Of a DNA stretch of 64,000 nt, positions 18,285-26,492 are shown piece by piece (the stretch's first letter is position 1; every line of letters begins with the position of its first letter). Both the position numbers and the translations under genes were made by a program. The DNA comes from Ga0077560 sp046330435 (GTDB lineage: Bacteria; Actinomycetota; Thermoleophilia; Miltoncostaeales; Miltoncostaeaceae), in the NCBI GenBank assembly GCA_046330435.1, contig JAXLST010000007.1:1-64000 (forward strand), written 5' to 3'. The notes beneath the pieces were generated by a model. It was given only the letters and a program-made list of their open reading frames with translations. It was not told the origin of the DNA and ran no database searches.

Positions 18285-19751
18285 ATGAAAACACCGGTGG
18301 GCGATCTGAGCGGTGGTGCCGCGGGGACCCGCGAGGACGGCCCGCGCCGTGCCTCCGCCGAGGTCGGGGAGACCGTGTGGCGGGAGGCGCCGGTGGGCGT
18401 CTGCGAGCTCGACAGCATCGGGCGCTGCCGCGCCGTGAACCCCGCGTGGTCGGGGATGACGGGCATCGCGGCCGACCGGGCGACCGGCGATGGGTGGATG
18501 CGCTGCGTGCACCCGGACGACCGCGCCGCGGCGCGCGCCCGGGTGGCCGACGCGGCGGCCGGCGGGAGCCCCGGCGCGGTGCCGGTGCGGGTGGTGCCGC
18601 GCACCGGCGGGGAGCGCTGGGCGGACCTCACCGTCCGGCCGCTGGGACGCGACGGCGGCGTTCTCGCCATGTTCGTGGACACGACCGACCGGGTGCGGCG
18701 CGAGCAGGAGCTCGCGGCGATCGCCGAGCACTCCCCCGACGCGGTCCTGCGCCTCGACGCGAACCGCCGCATCGTGTTCGCGAACGCCGCCCAGGCCCAC
18801 CTGGCCGGGTTCCCGCCGTCCGCGCACGCGGGGCGCACCGTGTGGGAGCTGGGCCTGCCGGAGGAGGTGGTGGGCGCGCTGGACGCCGCGGTGGGCCGTG
18901 CGCTGCGCACCGGGCTGGGGGAGGACCTGGAGTTCCCCGTTCCCGTGGGCGCGGACAGCGTGTGGCTGCACGCCCGCGTCGTCCCGGAGCCCGACGAGGA
19001 GGGGGCGGTGGGGCACGTGCTGCTGGTGTCCCGCGACGTCACCGAGCGCCGTGAGGCCGAGGACGCCCTGCGGGCGCGCGACGCCATGCAGTCGCTGCTG
19101 GTGCGCGGCGTGTCGCACGAGTTCCGCGCCCCGCTCGCTGCGATCTCCGCGGCGGCCGGCGCCCTGGAACGGGTGCCGCAACCCGAGCGGCGCGCAGAGC
19201 TGCTCGGCTCGATCACCGAGGAGACCGCCCGCCTTGAGCGCCTGGTGGCGAACCTGCTGGACCTCTCCCGCCTTGAGGGCGGCGCCCTGGTGCCCCGCCT
19301 GGACTGGTGCGCGGTGGACGACCTGGTGTCCGGCGCCCGCCGGGCGTCCGGGGTGGCGTTCCGGCCCGGGGAGCTGGAGGTGTCGCTCGACCCGGAGCAC
19401 CCCCTGGTGCAGGCCGACCAGGTCCTCACGGAGCGGATCCTGTCGAACCTGCTGCGGAACGCCGTGATCCACGGCGCCCCGCCGGTGCGCCTCACGTGCG
19501 CGGCGGGGGACGGGGTGGTGCAGCTGACGGTGGAGGACTCCGGTGCGGGCCTGCCGGACGAGCTGCGCGCCACGGCGTTCGCGCCGTTCGTTCAGGGCGC
19601 GGGCCGACCCGGCATCGGGGTGGGACTCGCCCTCGCCCGCGGCCTGGCCGAGGCGCAGGGCGGGACGCTGGTCGCCGCCCCGAACCCCGGCCGCGGGGCG
19701 CGGATGGTGCTGTCGCTGCCGCTGGTGCCGATGCCGGAGTTGCCGGAGTGA
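18285..19751 (+). CDS. PAS-PAS sensor histidine kinase
   Basis: The 488-residue soluble kinase has two PAS domains (about 28-145 and 150-262, each ending in a DTTD/DVTERR tail). A HisKA domain carries phospho-accepting His278 in SHEFRAPLAAI. The HATPase domain has the N box NLLRNAVIHG, the G1 box VEDSGAGLP and G2 GIGVGLALARGLAEAQGG. There are no membrane segments, so a cytoplasmic cue is likely. The ATPase region resembles KdpD. It overlaps the response regulator gene by 4 bp (GTGA), so the two form a cognate pair. The signal is unknown. Confidence 0.92.
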   Translation: MKTPVGDLSGGAAGTREDGPRRASAEVGETVWREAPVGVCELDSIGRCRAVNPAWSGMTGIAADRATGDGWMRCVHPDDRAAARARVADAAAGGSPGAVPVRVVPRTGGERWADLTVRPLGRDGGVLAMFVDTTDRVRREQELAAIAEHSPDAVLRLDANRRIVFANAAQAHLAGFPPSAHAGRTVWELGLPEEVVGALDAAVGRALRTGLGEDLEFPVPVGADSVWLHARVVPEPDEEGAVGHVLLVSRDVTERREAEDALRARDAMQSLLVRGVSHEFRAPLAAISAAAGALERVPQPERRAELLGSITEETARLERLVANLLDLSRLEGGALVPRLDWCAVDDLVSGARRASGVAFRPGELEVSLDPEHPLVQADQVLTERILSNLLRNAVIHGAPPVRLTCAAGDGVVQLTVEDSGAGLPDELRATAFAPFVQGAGRPGIGVGLALARGLAEAQGGTLVAAPNPGRGARMVLSLPLVPMPELPE

Positions 19752-20443
19752 CGACGGTGCCCCAGCGTGTCCTGGTGGTGGACGACGAGCCGCACATCCT
19801 GCGGGGCCTGTCGGCGAGCCTCAACGCCGCCGGCTACCAGGTGACCGGCGCCGCCACCGCCGAGGAGGCCCTGCGGGCCGCCGCGCTGCGCACGCCGGAC
19901 GTGGTGGTGCTGGACCTCGCCCTGCCCGACGCCTCCGGCCTCGAGGTGTGCCGACGCCTCCGGGAGTGGTCCCAGGTACCGGTGATCGTCGTGTCCGCCC
20001 ACGACACCGAGGAGGACAAGATCGCGGCCCTCGACGCCGGGGCCGACGACTACGTCACCAAGCCGTACGCCACGGGCGAACTCCTCGCCCGCGTGCGGGC
20101 CGTGACCCGTCGCGCCGCGACCGCCGCGCCCGGCACCGCCCCGCAGGTGTCGTTCGGCGGGGTGGTGGTGGACCTCGCCCTGCGGTCCGTCACCCGCGAC
20201 GGCACCCCCGTGCGCCTCACCCCCCGGGAGTACGACCTGCTCGCCGAACTCGCCCGCCACGCCGGCCGGGTCATCACCCACCCCGCACTCCTCCGCGCCG
20301 CCTGGGGCCCCGGGTACGAGCGCGAGACCCACTACCTGCGGGTCTACATGGCCCGCCTGCGCGCCAAACTCGAGGTCGACGCCTCCGACCCCCGCCACCT
20401 CGTCACGGAAGCGGGAGTGGGCTACCGCCTGCAGATCGACTGA
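19748..20443 (+). CDS. OmpR/KdpE-like response regulator
   Basis: The 231-residue product has a receiver domain with acidic pocket D12-D13, phospho-acceptor D56 (VVLDLALPD) and Lys105 (VTKPYA). A winged-helix DNA-binding domain follows, with LTPREYDLLAELARH and HYLRVYMARLRAKLE. The last motif and the TEAGVGYRLQ ending are characteristic of KdpE. No kdpFABC genes lie in the window and the partner kinase lacks the KdpD sensor domain, so potassium control should not be assumed. GTG 19748 overlaps the kinase stop codon. Confidence 0.9.
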   Translation: MTTVPQRVLVVDDEPHILRGLSASLNAAGYQVTGAATAEEALRAAALRTPDVVVLDLALPDASGLEVCRRLREWSQVPVIVVSAHDTEEDKIAALDAGADDYVTKPYATGELLARVRAVTRRAATAAPGTAPQVSFGGVVVDLALRSVTRDGTPVRLTPREYDLLAELARHAGRVITHPALLRAAWGPGYERETHYLRVYMARLRAKLEVDASDPRHLVTEAGVGYRLQID

Positions 20444-21237
20444 TCCTCCGCCGTTTCGTTTCTTGAGAGCCTGCTTCTCAGAACCGTCCGGCCCGGCAGT
20501 CGTTTGGCGCTTGGCGTGATCCGGGCGCTCAGTGATTCGGAACTGTTGTCGCGCCTTGCTTTTCAGAACCGTTCCGGCCCGGCAGTCGTTTGGCGCTGAT
20601 GGCCCACGGGGGGTTTTGCGCCTGTGGTCAAGCCTTCCGGGAGGGCGTCCTCGCTTGTACTGAGAGTTGATTCCTGCGCATCGACTCGCCAGCGGGGTGA
20701 GATTCGGGATTGCTGTCGCGCCTGTCTTTCAGAACCGTTCCGGCCCGGCAGTCGTTTGGCGCTGATGGCCCACGGCGGGTTTGGCCCCTGGAACCGCGCC
20801 TGACGGCTGCCCGGCATCAGCTTTCAGGTCGGCATCCATGCCTCCCGGATCCCGACCCTCGCCATCCGCACTCTTCTGCACTGCGGATCACCTGCCAGGC
20901 GTCCTCGCCTGTACTGATTGGCGACTCCTGCGGCTCGACTCGCCAGGTGGGTGAGGTCCGGGATTGTTGTCGCGCCCGGCTTCTTATGACCGTCCGGCTC
21001 GGCAGTCGTTTGGCGCTGATGGCCGACGGGGGGTTTGGCGCCTGGAACCGCGCCTTGCGGCTGCCCGGCGTCAGCTTTCAGGTCGGCATCCTTGCCTCCT
21101 GGCCCCTGACCCTCTCCGTCCTCACCGCTTTGTGGTGCGTGTCCCGGGGTTGGCGTCCTCGCTTGTACAGAGGGTTGACCCCCTGTGTGTCAACTCGCCG
21201 ACGGGTCGCGGTGCGATCCCGTTCGTGCCGCGCGGGC
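20444..21237. other. Gene-free interval carrying the repeat array
   Basis: This 794-bp gap lies between the response regulator stop and the convergent DUF72 stop. Nearly all of it is the repeat array. Short open frames starting in equivalent positions of two copies give similar peptides only because the DNA is repeated. No tRNA, transposase remnant or clear terminator was recognised. Confidence 0.6.
20475..21205. repeat. Tandem array of degenerate 254-bp repeats in a non-coding region
   Basis: The core GGCAGTCGTTTGGCGCT occurs four times, at 20495-20511, 20581-20597, 20747-20763 and 21001-21017. A second element, GGCGTCCTCGCYTGTAC, occurs three times, at 20644-20660, 20898-20914 and 21152-21168. 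In the last two copies both elements sit 151 bp apart and 254 bp from the next copy, so the unit is 254 bp. The second copy carries an internal deletion of about 88 bp, and the first is only a 5' fragment. Each unit includes TTTCAGAACCGTTCCGGCCC and, in the full copies, GCTTTCAGGTCGGCATCC. GC content is lower than in neighbouring genes, and codon bias does not support coding in any frame. Confidence 0.8.
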
Positions 21238-21948
21238 CTAGGTCTGGTTCGCCATCCACTCGGCCATCGTGACGCCCGCGAACGGGTTGCCCGCCGGGAC
21301 GCCCTCGTGCTTCGCGAACGCGTACACCGGGCGGGTCGCCGCCTCCCGCTGCAGCAGATCCAGCCAGCGCCGACGGGCGTCCTCGGAATACTCCTCCGCC
21401 CGCAGCCGCACGTAGGCGATGCGGCCCGGCGGGAGGGCGTCCAGCGGCGTGCCCGTCGTGTCGCTCACACACAGCGTGCCGCCCGCCTCCACGACGGCCG
21501 TCGTGATGTCCTCGTGATCCCAGCTGTCATGCCGGAACTCCATGGCGAACGGCAGGTGCGGGGGCACCTGGGACATCAGCGCGGCGAGCGCAGCGTCATC
21601 CCGCTTCCGGGACGGCGGCAGCTGCAGAAGGACCGCGCCCAGCTTCGACCCGAGCGGCCGGAGCGACTCCAGGAAGTCCTCCATGAACGCCGGGGCGTCG
21701 CCCAGGACGGACGCGTGGGTGAGTCGGCGGTGCGCCTTGGCGACGAACCGGAAGCCGTCGGGGACGGCCGCCGCCCACCGGGCCACGGCGGACTCCGACT
21801 GCAGCCGGTAATGCGTCGCGTTGATCTCGCACGCCCCCAGCACCGACGCGTAGTGCTCCAGGAACCGGTCGCGCGGAGTGCCGGCCGGGTAGAAGTCCGG
21901 CTTCCACTCCGCGTACGCCCACCCGGAGGTGCCCAGGTGCAGGCTCAC
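21238..21948 (-). CDS. DUF72 family protein (YecE-like TIM barrel)
   Basis: The 236-residue protein is a clear DUF72 member. It has the N-terminal LGTSGWAYAEWKPDFYP, then the EINATHYRLQ strand, FVAKAHRRLTH, LGAVLLQLPPS and AMEFRHDSW blocks. The family has a TIM-barrel fold and no established reaction; some members have been linked to DNA or RNA metabolism. GTG 21948 overlaps the stop of the small upstream gene by 4 bp, so translation is coupled. Its 3' end faces the repeat array. Confidence 0.85.
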   Translation of the reverse strand: MSLHLGTSGWAYAEWKPDFYPAGTPRDRFLEHYASVLGACEINATHYRLQSESAVARWAAAVPDGFRFVAKAHRRLTHASVLGDAPAFMEDFLESLRPLGSKLGAVLLQLPPSRKRDDAALAALMSQVPPHLPFAMEFRHDSWDHEDITTAVVEAGGTLCVSDTTGTPLDALPPGRIAYVRLRAEEYSEDARRRWLDLLQREAATRPVYAFAKHEGVPAGNPFAGVTMAEWMANQT

Positions 21949-22115
21949 GCCGCGCGGGCCAGGCCGTCGTCGTCCGCCTCCGCGGCGGACCAGGCGCGGA
22001 ACGCCTCCTCCACGTCGCGGATGGGCAGCTCCTCGAGCGCGCGGCGTTCGGCCGGGTCGAGCGACGCGAGCCAGCGGGCACGGTTCAGAAGGTCTGCTCG
22101 CGCAGGTAGGTTCAT
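21945..22115 (-). CDS. Small hypothetical protein, 56 aa, coupled to DUF72 gene
   Basis: This short acidic helical protein is rich in Leu, Ala, Arg and Glu, with no signal or membrane segment. ATG 22115 (MNLPAR) has GGAAGGA upstream at a spacing of about 10 nt; the longer start at 22142 has its purines immediately against the codon. The GTGA overlap with the DUF72 start and the helical, codon-biased composition support a real gene. Function is unknown; it may be a small partner of the DUF72 protein. Confidence 0.6.
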   Translation of the reverse strand: MNLPARADLLNRARWLASLDPAERRALEELPIRDVEEAFRAWSAAEADDDGLARAA

Positions 22116-22192
22116 GGCACTCGGGTCCTTCCTCCGGGGCATCCCTCAGTAAATCGGACACCATCGGGCTGAGCTTGTCGAGTGATTCCTCT

Positions 22193-22885
22193 ATGCGGTG
22201 CGCCGCCGTCCTGGTGGCGGCGGGATCGGGCGTGCGGATGGGCGCCGGCCGGCCCAAGGCGCTCATGACCCTCGGCGGGCGCCCCCTGCTGGCGTGGGCG
22301 GCCGACGTCCTGATGACCACCCCGCCCATCGAAACCCTCGTGGTGGTGGGGCCTCCCGGACTGGAGGCGGAGGTGTTCGCGGCCCTCGGGGACGGCGACG
22401 CCGAGGTCGCCGTGGTCCCCGGCGGGGAGAGCCGGTCCCACTCCGTGGCCCTGGGGCTGGAGGCCGTCCCGCCCTCGGCGGAGTACGTGCTCGTCCACGA
22501 CGCCGCCCGCCCGCTGCTGGACGCCCGGCTCATCCACGCGGTGCTGGAGGGCATCGGCGACGCCGACGGGGCGATCGCCGCCGCGCCCCTGGCCGACACC
22601 CCCAAGCGCGTCGACGCCGACGGGGAGATCACCGACACGCCCACCCGCGAGGGACTGTGGCTCGCCCAGACCCCGCAGGCGTTCCGCACCGAGGTGCTGC
22701 GGGAGGCGGTGATGCACGCCGCGCAACTCGGCCGCCTGCACGACGCCACCGACTGCGCGTCCCTGGTTGCGGGCGTCGGGGGGCGGGTCCGGGTGGTCGC
22801 CAACGGCTCGCCCAACCTCAAGGTCACGACCCCCGCCGACGTCCGCATCGCGGAGCTCCTGCTCGCCGAGCGCGACGCCGGCTGA
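22193..22885 (+). CDS. ispD: 2-C-methyl-D-erythritol 4-phosphate cytidylyltransferase
   Basis: The 230-residue enzyme transfers CMP from CTP to MEP in the non-mevalonate isoprenoid pathway. The N-terminal nucleotide-binding loop AAGSGVRMGAGRPKALMTLGG, the VHDAARPL strand, the AQTPQAFR motif and the terminal NLKVTTPADV are all present. ATG 22193 fits the family start. ispF follows after one intervening gene, giving a compact ispD-PHP-ispF-cysS-rlmB transcription unit. No CarD gene precedes it, unlike in many actinobacteria. Confidence 0.93.
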   Translation: MRCAAVLVAAGSGVRMGAGRPKALMTLGGRPLLAWAADVLMTTPPIETLVVVGPPGLEAEVFAALGDGDAEVAVVPGGESRSHSVALGLEAVPPSAEYVLVHDAARPLLDARLIHAVLEGIGDADGAIAAAPLADTPKRVDADGEITDTPTREGLWLAQTPQAFRTEVLREAVMHAAQLGRLHDATDCASLVAGVGGRVRVVANGSPNLKVTTPADVRIAELLLAERDAG

Positions 22886-22892
22886 CGTGCGC

Positions 22893-22898
22893 TAACCT
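22893..22898 (+). promoter_or_regulatory. Candidate leaderless -10 hexamer TAACCT
   Basis: TAACCT ends 8 nt before GTG 22907, and no Shine-Dalgarno sequence is visible. This matches the TANNNT spacing of leaderless actinobacterial transcripts. No -35 element was identified, so it is a pattern match only. Confidence 0.35.
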
Positions 22899-22906
22899 CG
22901 CGCGCC

Positions 22907-23770
22907 GTGCTCCTCGATTACCACATGCACCTGCAGCCCGACGGCGTCGAATGGCGCGCGAGGGCCGAGGACACCTGGGGCGCCCACGGCGGCCCCCTGT
23001 CGGTGGAGTGGATGCGCCGGTACACCGACCGGGCGCGCTCCCGGGCGGTCGCCGAGATCGCGATCACCGAGCACGTCTACCGGTTCGCCGAGACCCGGGA
23101 CTGGCACGACGACCCGTTCTGGCGGGAGGAGGCCACCGAGGACGCCGACGCCTACGTGCAGGCCGTCCTCGACGCGAAGGCCGCCGGGCTGCCCGTCCTG
23201 CTGGGCGTGGAGATGGACTGGCTGCCCCACCGCCAGGACGAGATCGCCCGCTTCCTGGAATCCCGGCCATTCGACGTGGTGCTGGGATCCGTCCACTGGA
23301 TCGGCGGCATGGCCGTCGACGACCCCACCCGGCCACCCATGGCGTCGAACCCGCCCGAGGAGGTCTGGGGGCGGTACCTGGACGAGCTGGTCGCCGCCGC
23401 CCGCAGCGGGCTCTACGACGTGCTCGCCCACCCCGACCTGCCGAAGGTGTTCGGGAACCAGGCCCCGCCGTCCGCGGCCGAGCGGTTCGACGACGTCATC
23501 GCCGCGATCGCCGCCGCCGGCGTCGCGATCGAGTGCAGCTCCGCCGGCCTGCGGAAGCCGGTTGGGGAGCTCTACCCCGAGCCCTCGCTGCTGGCCCGCT
23601 TCCGGGCGGCGGGCGTGCCCGTGACCATGGCGAGCGACGCCCACCGGCCCGAGGACGTCGCCGCGGGCTTCCCGACCACGGTCGCGGCGATCCGCGGCGC
23701 CGGCTACGAGACCATCACCCGGTTCAGCGGGCGCATCCCCGAGCAGGTCCCGGTGGCCGCGTGGGGATGA
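22907..23770 (+). CDS. PHP-domain phosphoesterase (histidinol-phosphatase-like)
   Basis: The 287-residue protein has the full PHP metal-site series: DYHMHL near the N terminus, TEHVY, GVEMDW, GSVHWIGG, LAHPDL and SDAHRP. The order matches HisJ/HisK-type histidinol phosphatases, which dephosphorylate L-histidinol phosphate. No other his genes are near, so another phosphoester substrate is possible. GTG 22907 is the likely start, possibly leaderless. The stop overlaps the ispF ATG. Confidence 0.82.
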   Translation: MLLDYHMHLQPDGVEWRARAEDTWGAHGGPLSVEWMRRYTDRARSRAVAEIAITEHVYRFAETRDWHDDPFWREEATEDADAYVQAVLDAKAAGLPVLLGVEMDWLPHRQDEIARFLESRPFDVVLGSVHWIGGMAVDDPTRPPMASNPPEEVWGRYLDELVAAARSGLYDVLAHPDLPKVFGNQAPPSAAERFDDVIAAIAAAGVAIECSSAGLRKPVGELYPEPSLLARFRAAGVPVTMASDAHRPEDVAAGFPTTVAAIRGAGYETITRFSGRIPEQVPVAAWG

Positions 23771-24240
23771 GGGTCGGAAACGGCGTCGACGCGCACCGGT
23801 TCGGCCCCGGGCGGCCGCTCATGCTCGGGACGGTGGAGGTGGACCACCCCGAGGGCCTGGTGGGGCACAGCGACGGCGACGTCGTTGCGCACGCGATCTG
23901 CGACGCGCTGCTCGCCGCCGCCGGCGGCCCGGACATCGGGGCGCTGTTCCCGCCGGGCGACCCGGAGTGGAAGGGCGTGTCCGGCGAGCGGCTGCTCACC
24001 CTCACCCTCGAGCACGTCACCGCCCGCGGGTTCCGGGTGGTGAACGCCCACGCCGTGGTGATCTGCGAGGCGCCGCGCATCGGCCCGTACCGTGAGAGCA
24101 TGGGGCGGTCGATGAGCGACATCCTCGGCGCGCCCGTCAGCGTCCACGCCACCACGATGGAGGGCATGGGCTTCACCGGCCGCCGTGAGGGCATCGCCTG
24201 CCAGGCGGTGGCCCTCGTCGAGACCGCGGAGGGCGCATGA
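23767..24240 (+). CDS. ispF: 2-C-methyl-D-erythritol 2,4-cyclodiphosphate synthase
   Basis: The 157-residue enzyme has the zinc ligands in GVDAHRF and the HSDGDVVAHAICDALL motif, then the conserved end TTMEGMGFTGRREGIA. It converts the CDP-ME 2-phosphate intermediate to MEcPP in the pathway that ispD also serves. Length and motifs are standard. Its ATG overlaps the upstream PHP stop, and its own stop overlaps the cysS start (ATGA). Confidence 0.95.
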   Translation: MRVGNGVDAHRFGPGRPLMLGTVEVDHPEGLVGHSDGDVVAHAICDALLAAAGGPDIGALFPPGDPEWKGVSGERLLTLTLEHVTARGFRVVNAHAVVICEAPRIGPYRESMGRSMSDILGAPVSVHATTMEGMGFTGRREGIACQAVALVETAEGA

Positions 24241-25637
24241 CCGATCCGGACGGACCCCGCCTCTACAACACGCTGACCAAGCGGCCCGAGCCCCTCCGGC
24301 CGGGCCCGGACGGCGTGGTGGGGATCTACGTCTGCGGTCCCACCGTGTACGGGCCCATCCACGTCGGCAACGCCCGGCCGTTCGTCGTGTTCTCGGTGAT
24401 GCGCCGCTACCTGCAGCGCCGCGGGCACGCCGCCCGCCTCGTGAGCAACCTCACCGACATCAACGACAAGATCTACGACGCGGCCCGGAAGGCCGGCGTG
24501 CCGTCCACCGAGCTCGCCGAGCGGTACTGCGACGAGTACGTCGCCGACACCGACCGCCTTGGCCTGGGCCGGCCCGACCTGGAGCCCAAGGTCACCGAGC
24601 ACCTGCCCGAGATCGTCGGGATGATCCAGACGCTCATCGACCGCGGGCTCGCCTACGCGGCCGGCGGGGACGTCTACTTCCGCGTCGACCGCTTCCCCGG
24701 CTACGGCCGGCTCTCCGGGCGCCGGATCGAGGACATGGTGTCCACCGACCCCGGCACCGCCAAGGAGCACCCGCTGGACTTCGCCCTCTGGAAGGGCCAC
24801 AAGCCCGGCGAGGACGCCTTCTGGGAGTCCCCGTGGGGCCCCGGGCGCCCAGGATGGCACATCGAGTGCTCCGCCATGGCGGAGGCCGCCCTGGGCAGGG
24901 GCTTCTCGGTGCACGGCGGCGGGCTCGACCTGGTCTTCCCGCACCACGAGAACGAGATCGCCCAGAGCGAGGGCGCCAGCGGCGAGCCCATGGCCCACGT
25001 CTGGGCCCACAACGAGATGATCGAGCTCGGCGGCAAGATGTCGAAGAGCGAGGGCAACATCGTGCTGCTGCGCGACGCCCTCGACCGCTGGGGCAAGGAC
25101 GTCCTCATCACGTTCATGCTGCGCACGCACTACCGCTCCAAGCTCCCGCTCAGCGACGAGGGCCTGGAGGACGCCACCCGGCAGGTGGAGACCATCCGCA
25201 ACGCCCTGCTCGGGCTCGACCGGGCCACCTCGGCCCCGGGGGCGAACGTCAACACCGAGCTCGCCGAGGCGCTCGTGCGGACACGCAACGAGTTCTTCGC
25301 CTCCCTGGACGACGACTTCAACACCCCCAGGGCGTTCGCCGCGCTGTTCGAGCTGGTGCGCGCGGCCAACCGGGCGGTCGACGGCCCCGACCGGCCGGAC
25401 GAGGGGCAGCTGCGGGCGACGCGGTCCGAGCTCGTGCAGCTCTTGGACGTGCTCGGCCTGGCCGACCTCGCCGCCGAGCAGGCGGTGCCCGCCGAGGCGC
25501 TCGAGATGGCACGACAGCGCGAGGCCGCCCGGGCCGCCCGGGACTTCGCCGAGGCCGACCGGCTCCGCGACGCGATCGCCGCCATGGGCTACGAGGTGCG
25601 CGACACCCCGGAGGGCCCGCAGGTCACCCCCCGGTGA
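24237..25637 (+). CDS. cysS: Cysteinyl-tRNA synthetase
   Basis: The 466-residue class I synthetase shows CGPTVYGPIHVGNARPF (zinc ligand Cys and HIGH-equivalent HVGN), then the zinc-binding IECSAM and HHENE segments, and KMSKSEGN (KMSKS loop). The C-terminal anticodon-binding region ends with ARDFAEADRLRDAI, typical of CysRS. The ATGA overlap with ispF and GTGA overlap with rlmB make it part of a tight operon. Confidence 0.96.
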   Translation: MTDPDGPRLYNTLTKRPEPLRPGPDGVVGIYVCGPTVYGPIHVGNARPFVVFSVMRRYLQRRGHAARLVSNLTDINDKIYDAARKAGVPSTELAERYCDEYVADTDRLGLGRPDLEPKVTEHLPEIVGMIQTLIDRGLAYAAGGDVYFRVDRFPGYGRLSGRRIEDMVSTDPGTAKEHPLDFALWKGHKPGEDAFWESPWGPGRPGWHIECSAMAEAALGRGFSVHGGGLDLVFPHHENEIAQSEGASGEPMAHVWAHNEMIELGGKMSKSEGNIVLLRDALDRWGKDVLITFMLRTHYRSKLPLSDEGLEDATRQVETIRNALLGLDRATSAPGANVNTELAEALVRTRNEFFASLDDDFNTPRAFAALFELVRAANRAVDGPDRPDEGQLRATRSELVQLLDVLGLADLAAEQAVPAEALEMARQREAARAARDFAEADRLRDAIAAMGYEVRDTPEGPQVTPR

Positions 25638-26347
25638 GCCCGCCGCCCCAAGGGGAGGTCGTGTACGGCCGCAACCCGGTGCGGGAGCTGCTGGCCGCCG
25701 GCCGCCGCCACGTGCACGAGGTGTGGGCGCTGCGGCAGCTCCACGACGAGCCGTGGCTCAGGGGCGCGCGGCCCAAGCCCCGGCAGCGCGACGAGCTGGG
25801 CCGTGCGGCCGGCACCTCCGACCACCAGGGCGTCGTCGCGTTCGCCGACCCCTACCCGTACGCGAGCACCGCGGAGGTGCTGGAGGGGGACGGGCCGGTC
25901 GTGTGCCTCGACGGCGCGCAGGACCCCCGGAACCTCGGGGCGATCTGCCGGGTCGCCGACGGCGCCGGCGCGGTGGGCCTGGTGATCGCCCGGCGCGGCT
26001 CGCCGGGCGTCACGCCGACGGTCTGCAAGGCGTCGGCCGGCGCGGTGGAGCACATGCGGGTCGCCCAGGTCGAGAGCATCAACGGCTTCATCGGCGAGGC
26101 CCGGGACCGGGGCCGCGTGATCGTCGGCGCCGACCCGGAGGGCGGGGCCGACTTCCGCGACGGGGTGATCCCCCGACACTCCGTCATCGTGCTGGGCAGC
26201 GAGGGCGCGGGCCTGCGCCCCAAGGTGAGCGCCGCCTGCGACCGCCTGGTGCGGATCCCCATGGGCGGGCGGGTGGCGTCGCTGAACATCTCGGTCGCCG
26301 CCGCGCTGATGCTCTACGAGGCGGGCCGCCCCGCCTCGCCGCGCTGA
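25634..26347 (+). CDS. rlmB: 23S rRNA (guanosine-2'-O-)-methyltransferase, TrmH/RlmB family
   Basis: The 237-residue SPOUT methyltransferase has an N-terminal substrate-binding domain (VVYGRNPVRELL). The three TrmH motifs are NLGAICRVADGAGAVGLVI, VIVLGSEGAGL and RIPMGGRVASLNISVAAALMLYE. Target specificity for G2251 is by family. GTG 25634 overlaps the cysS stop. The order cysS-rlmB-sigH matches that of Bacillus. Confidence 0.9.
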   Translation: MSPPPQGEVVYGRNPVRELLAAGRRHVHEVWALRQLHDEPWLRGARPKPRQRDELGRAAGTSDHQGVVAFADPYPYASTAEVLEGDGPVVCLDGAQDPRNLGAICRVADGAGAVGLVIARRGSPGVTPTVCKASAGAVEHMRVAQVESINGFIGEARDRGRVIVGADPEGGADFRDGVIPRHSVIVLGSEGAGLRPKVSAACDRLVRIPMGGRVASLNISVAAALMLYEAGRPASPR

Positions 26348-26383
26348 CCGCGCCCCCGGGCGACCTCCCCGAAGGTCCAGACG

Positions 26384-26399
26384 CACCGCTGACGCGGTG
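26384..26399 (+). terminator. Weak hairpin between rlmB and sigH
   Basis: CACCGC-TGAC-GCGGTG forms a 6-bp stem with a tetraloop, followed by a pyrimidine-rich stretch. It may attenuate readthrough from the isp-cysS-rlmB operon into the sigma factor gene. The stem is short, so confidence is low. Confidence 0.3.
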
Positions 26400-26492
26400 T
26401 CATGCCTTCCCTTTGCCGATGGTTTGGGCATAAGATGCCGCCCATCCCAGAGGGCAAACCTCTACCTAAGCTCAAGGTCAGCGAGAAAACCC

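Noticed and set aside
20475..21205. Repeat array as a CRISPR array
   Set aside because: Repeat units of 254 bp with irregular deletions and no 30-40 bp spacers or cas genes do not fit CRISPR.
20444..21237. Repeat region as an insertion-sequence remnant
   Set aside because: No terminal inverted repeats, target duplications or transposase-like reading frame were seen.
20563..21272. Small open frames with similar peptides in repeat copies
   Set aside because: The peptide similarity follows from the DNA repeats; codon bias and start contexts do not support translation, and frames differ between copies.
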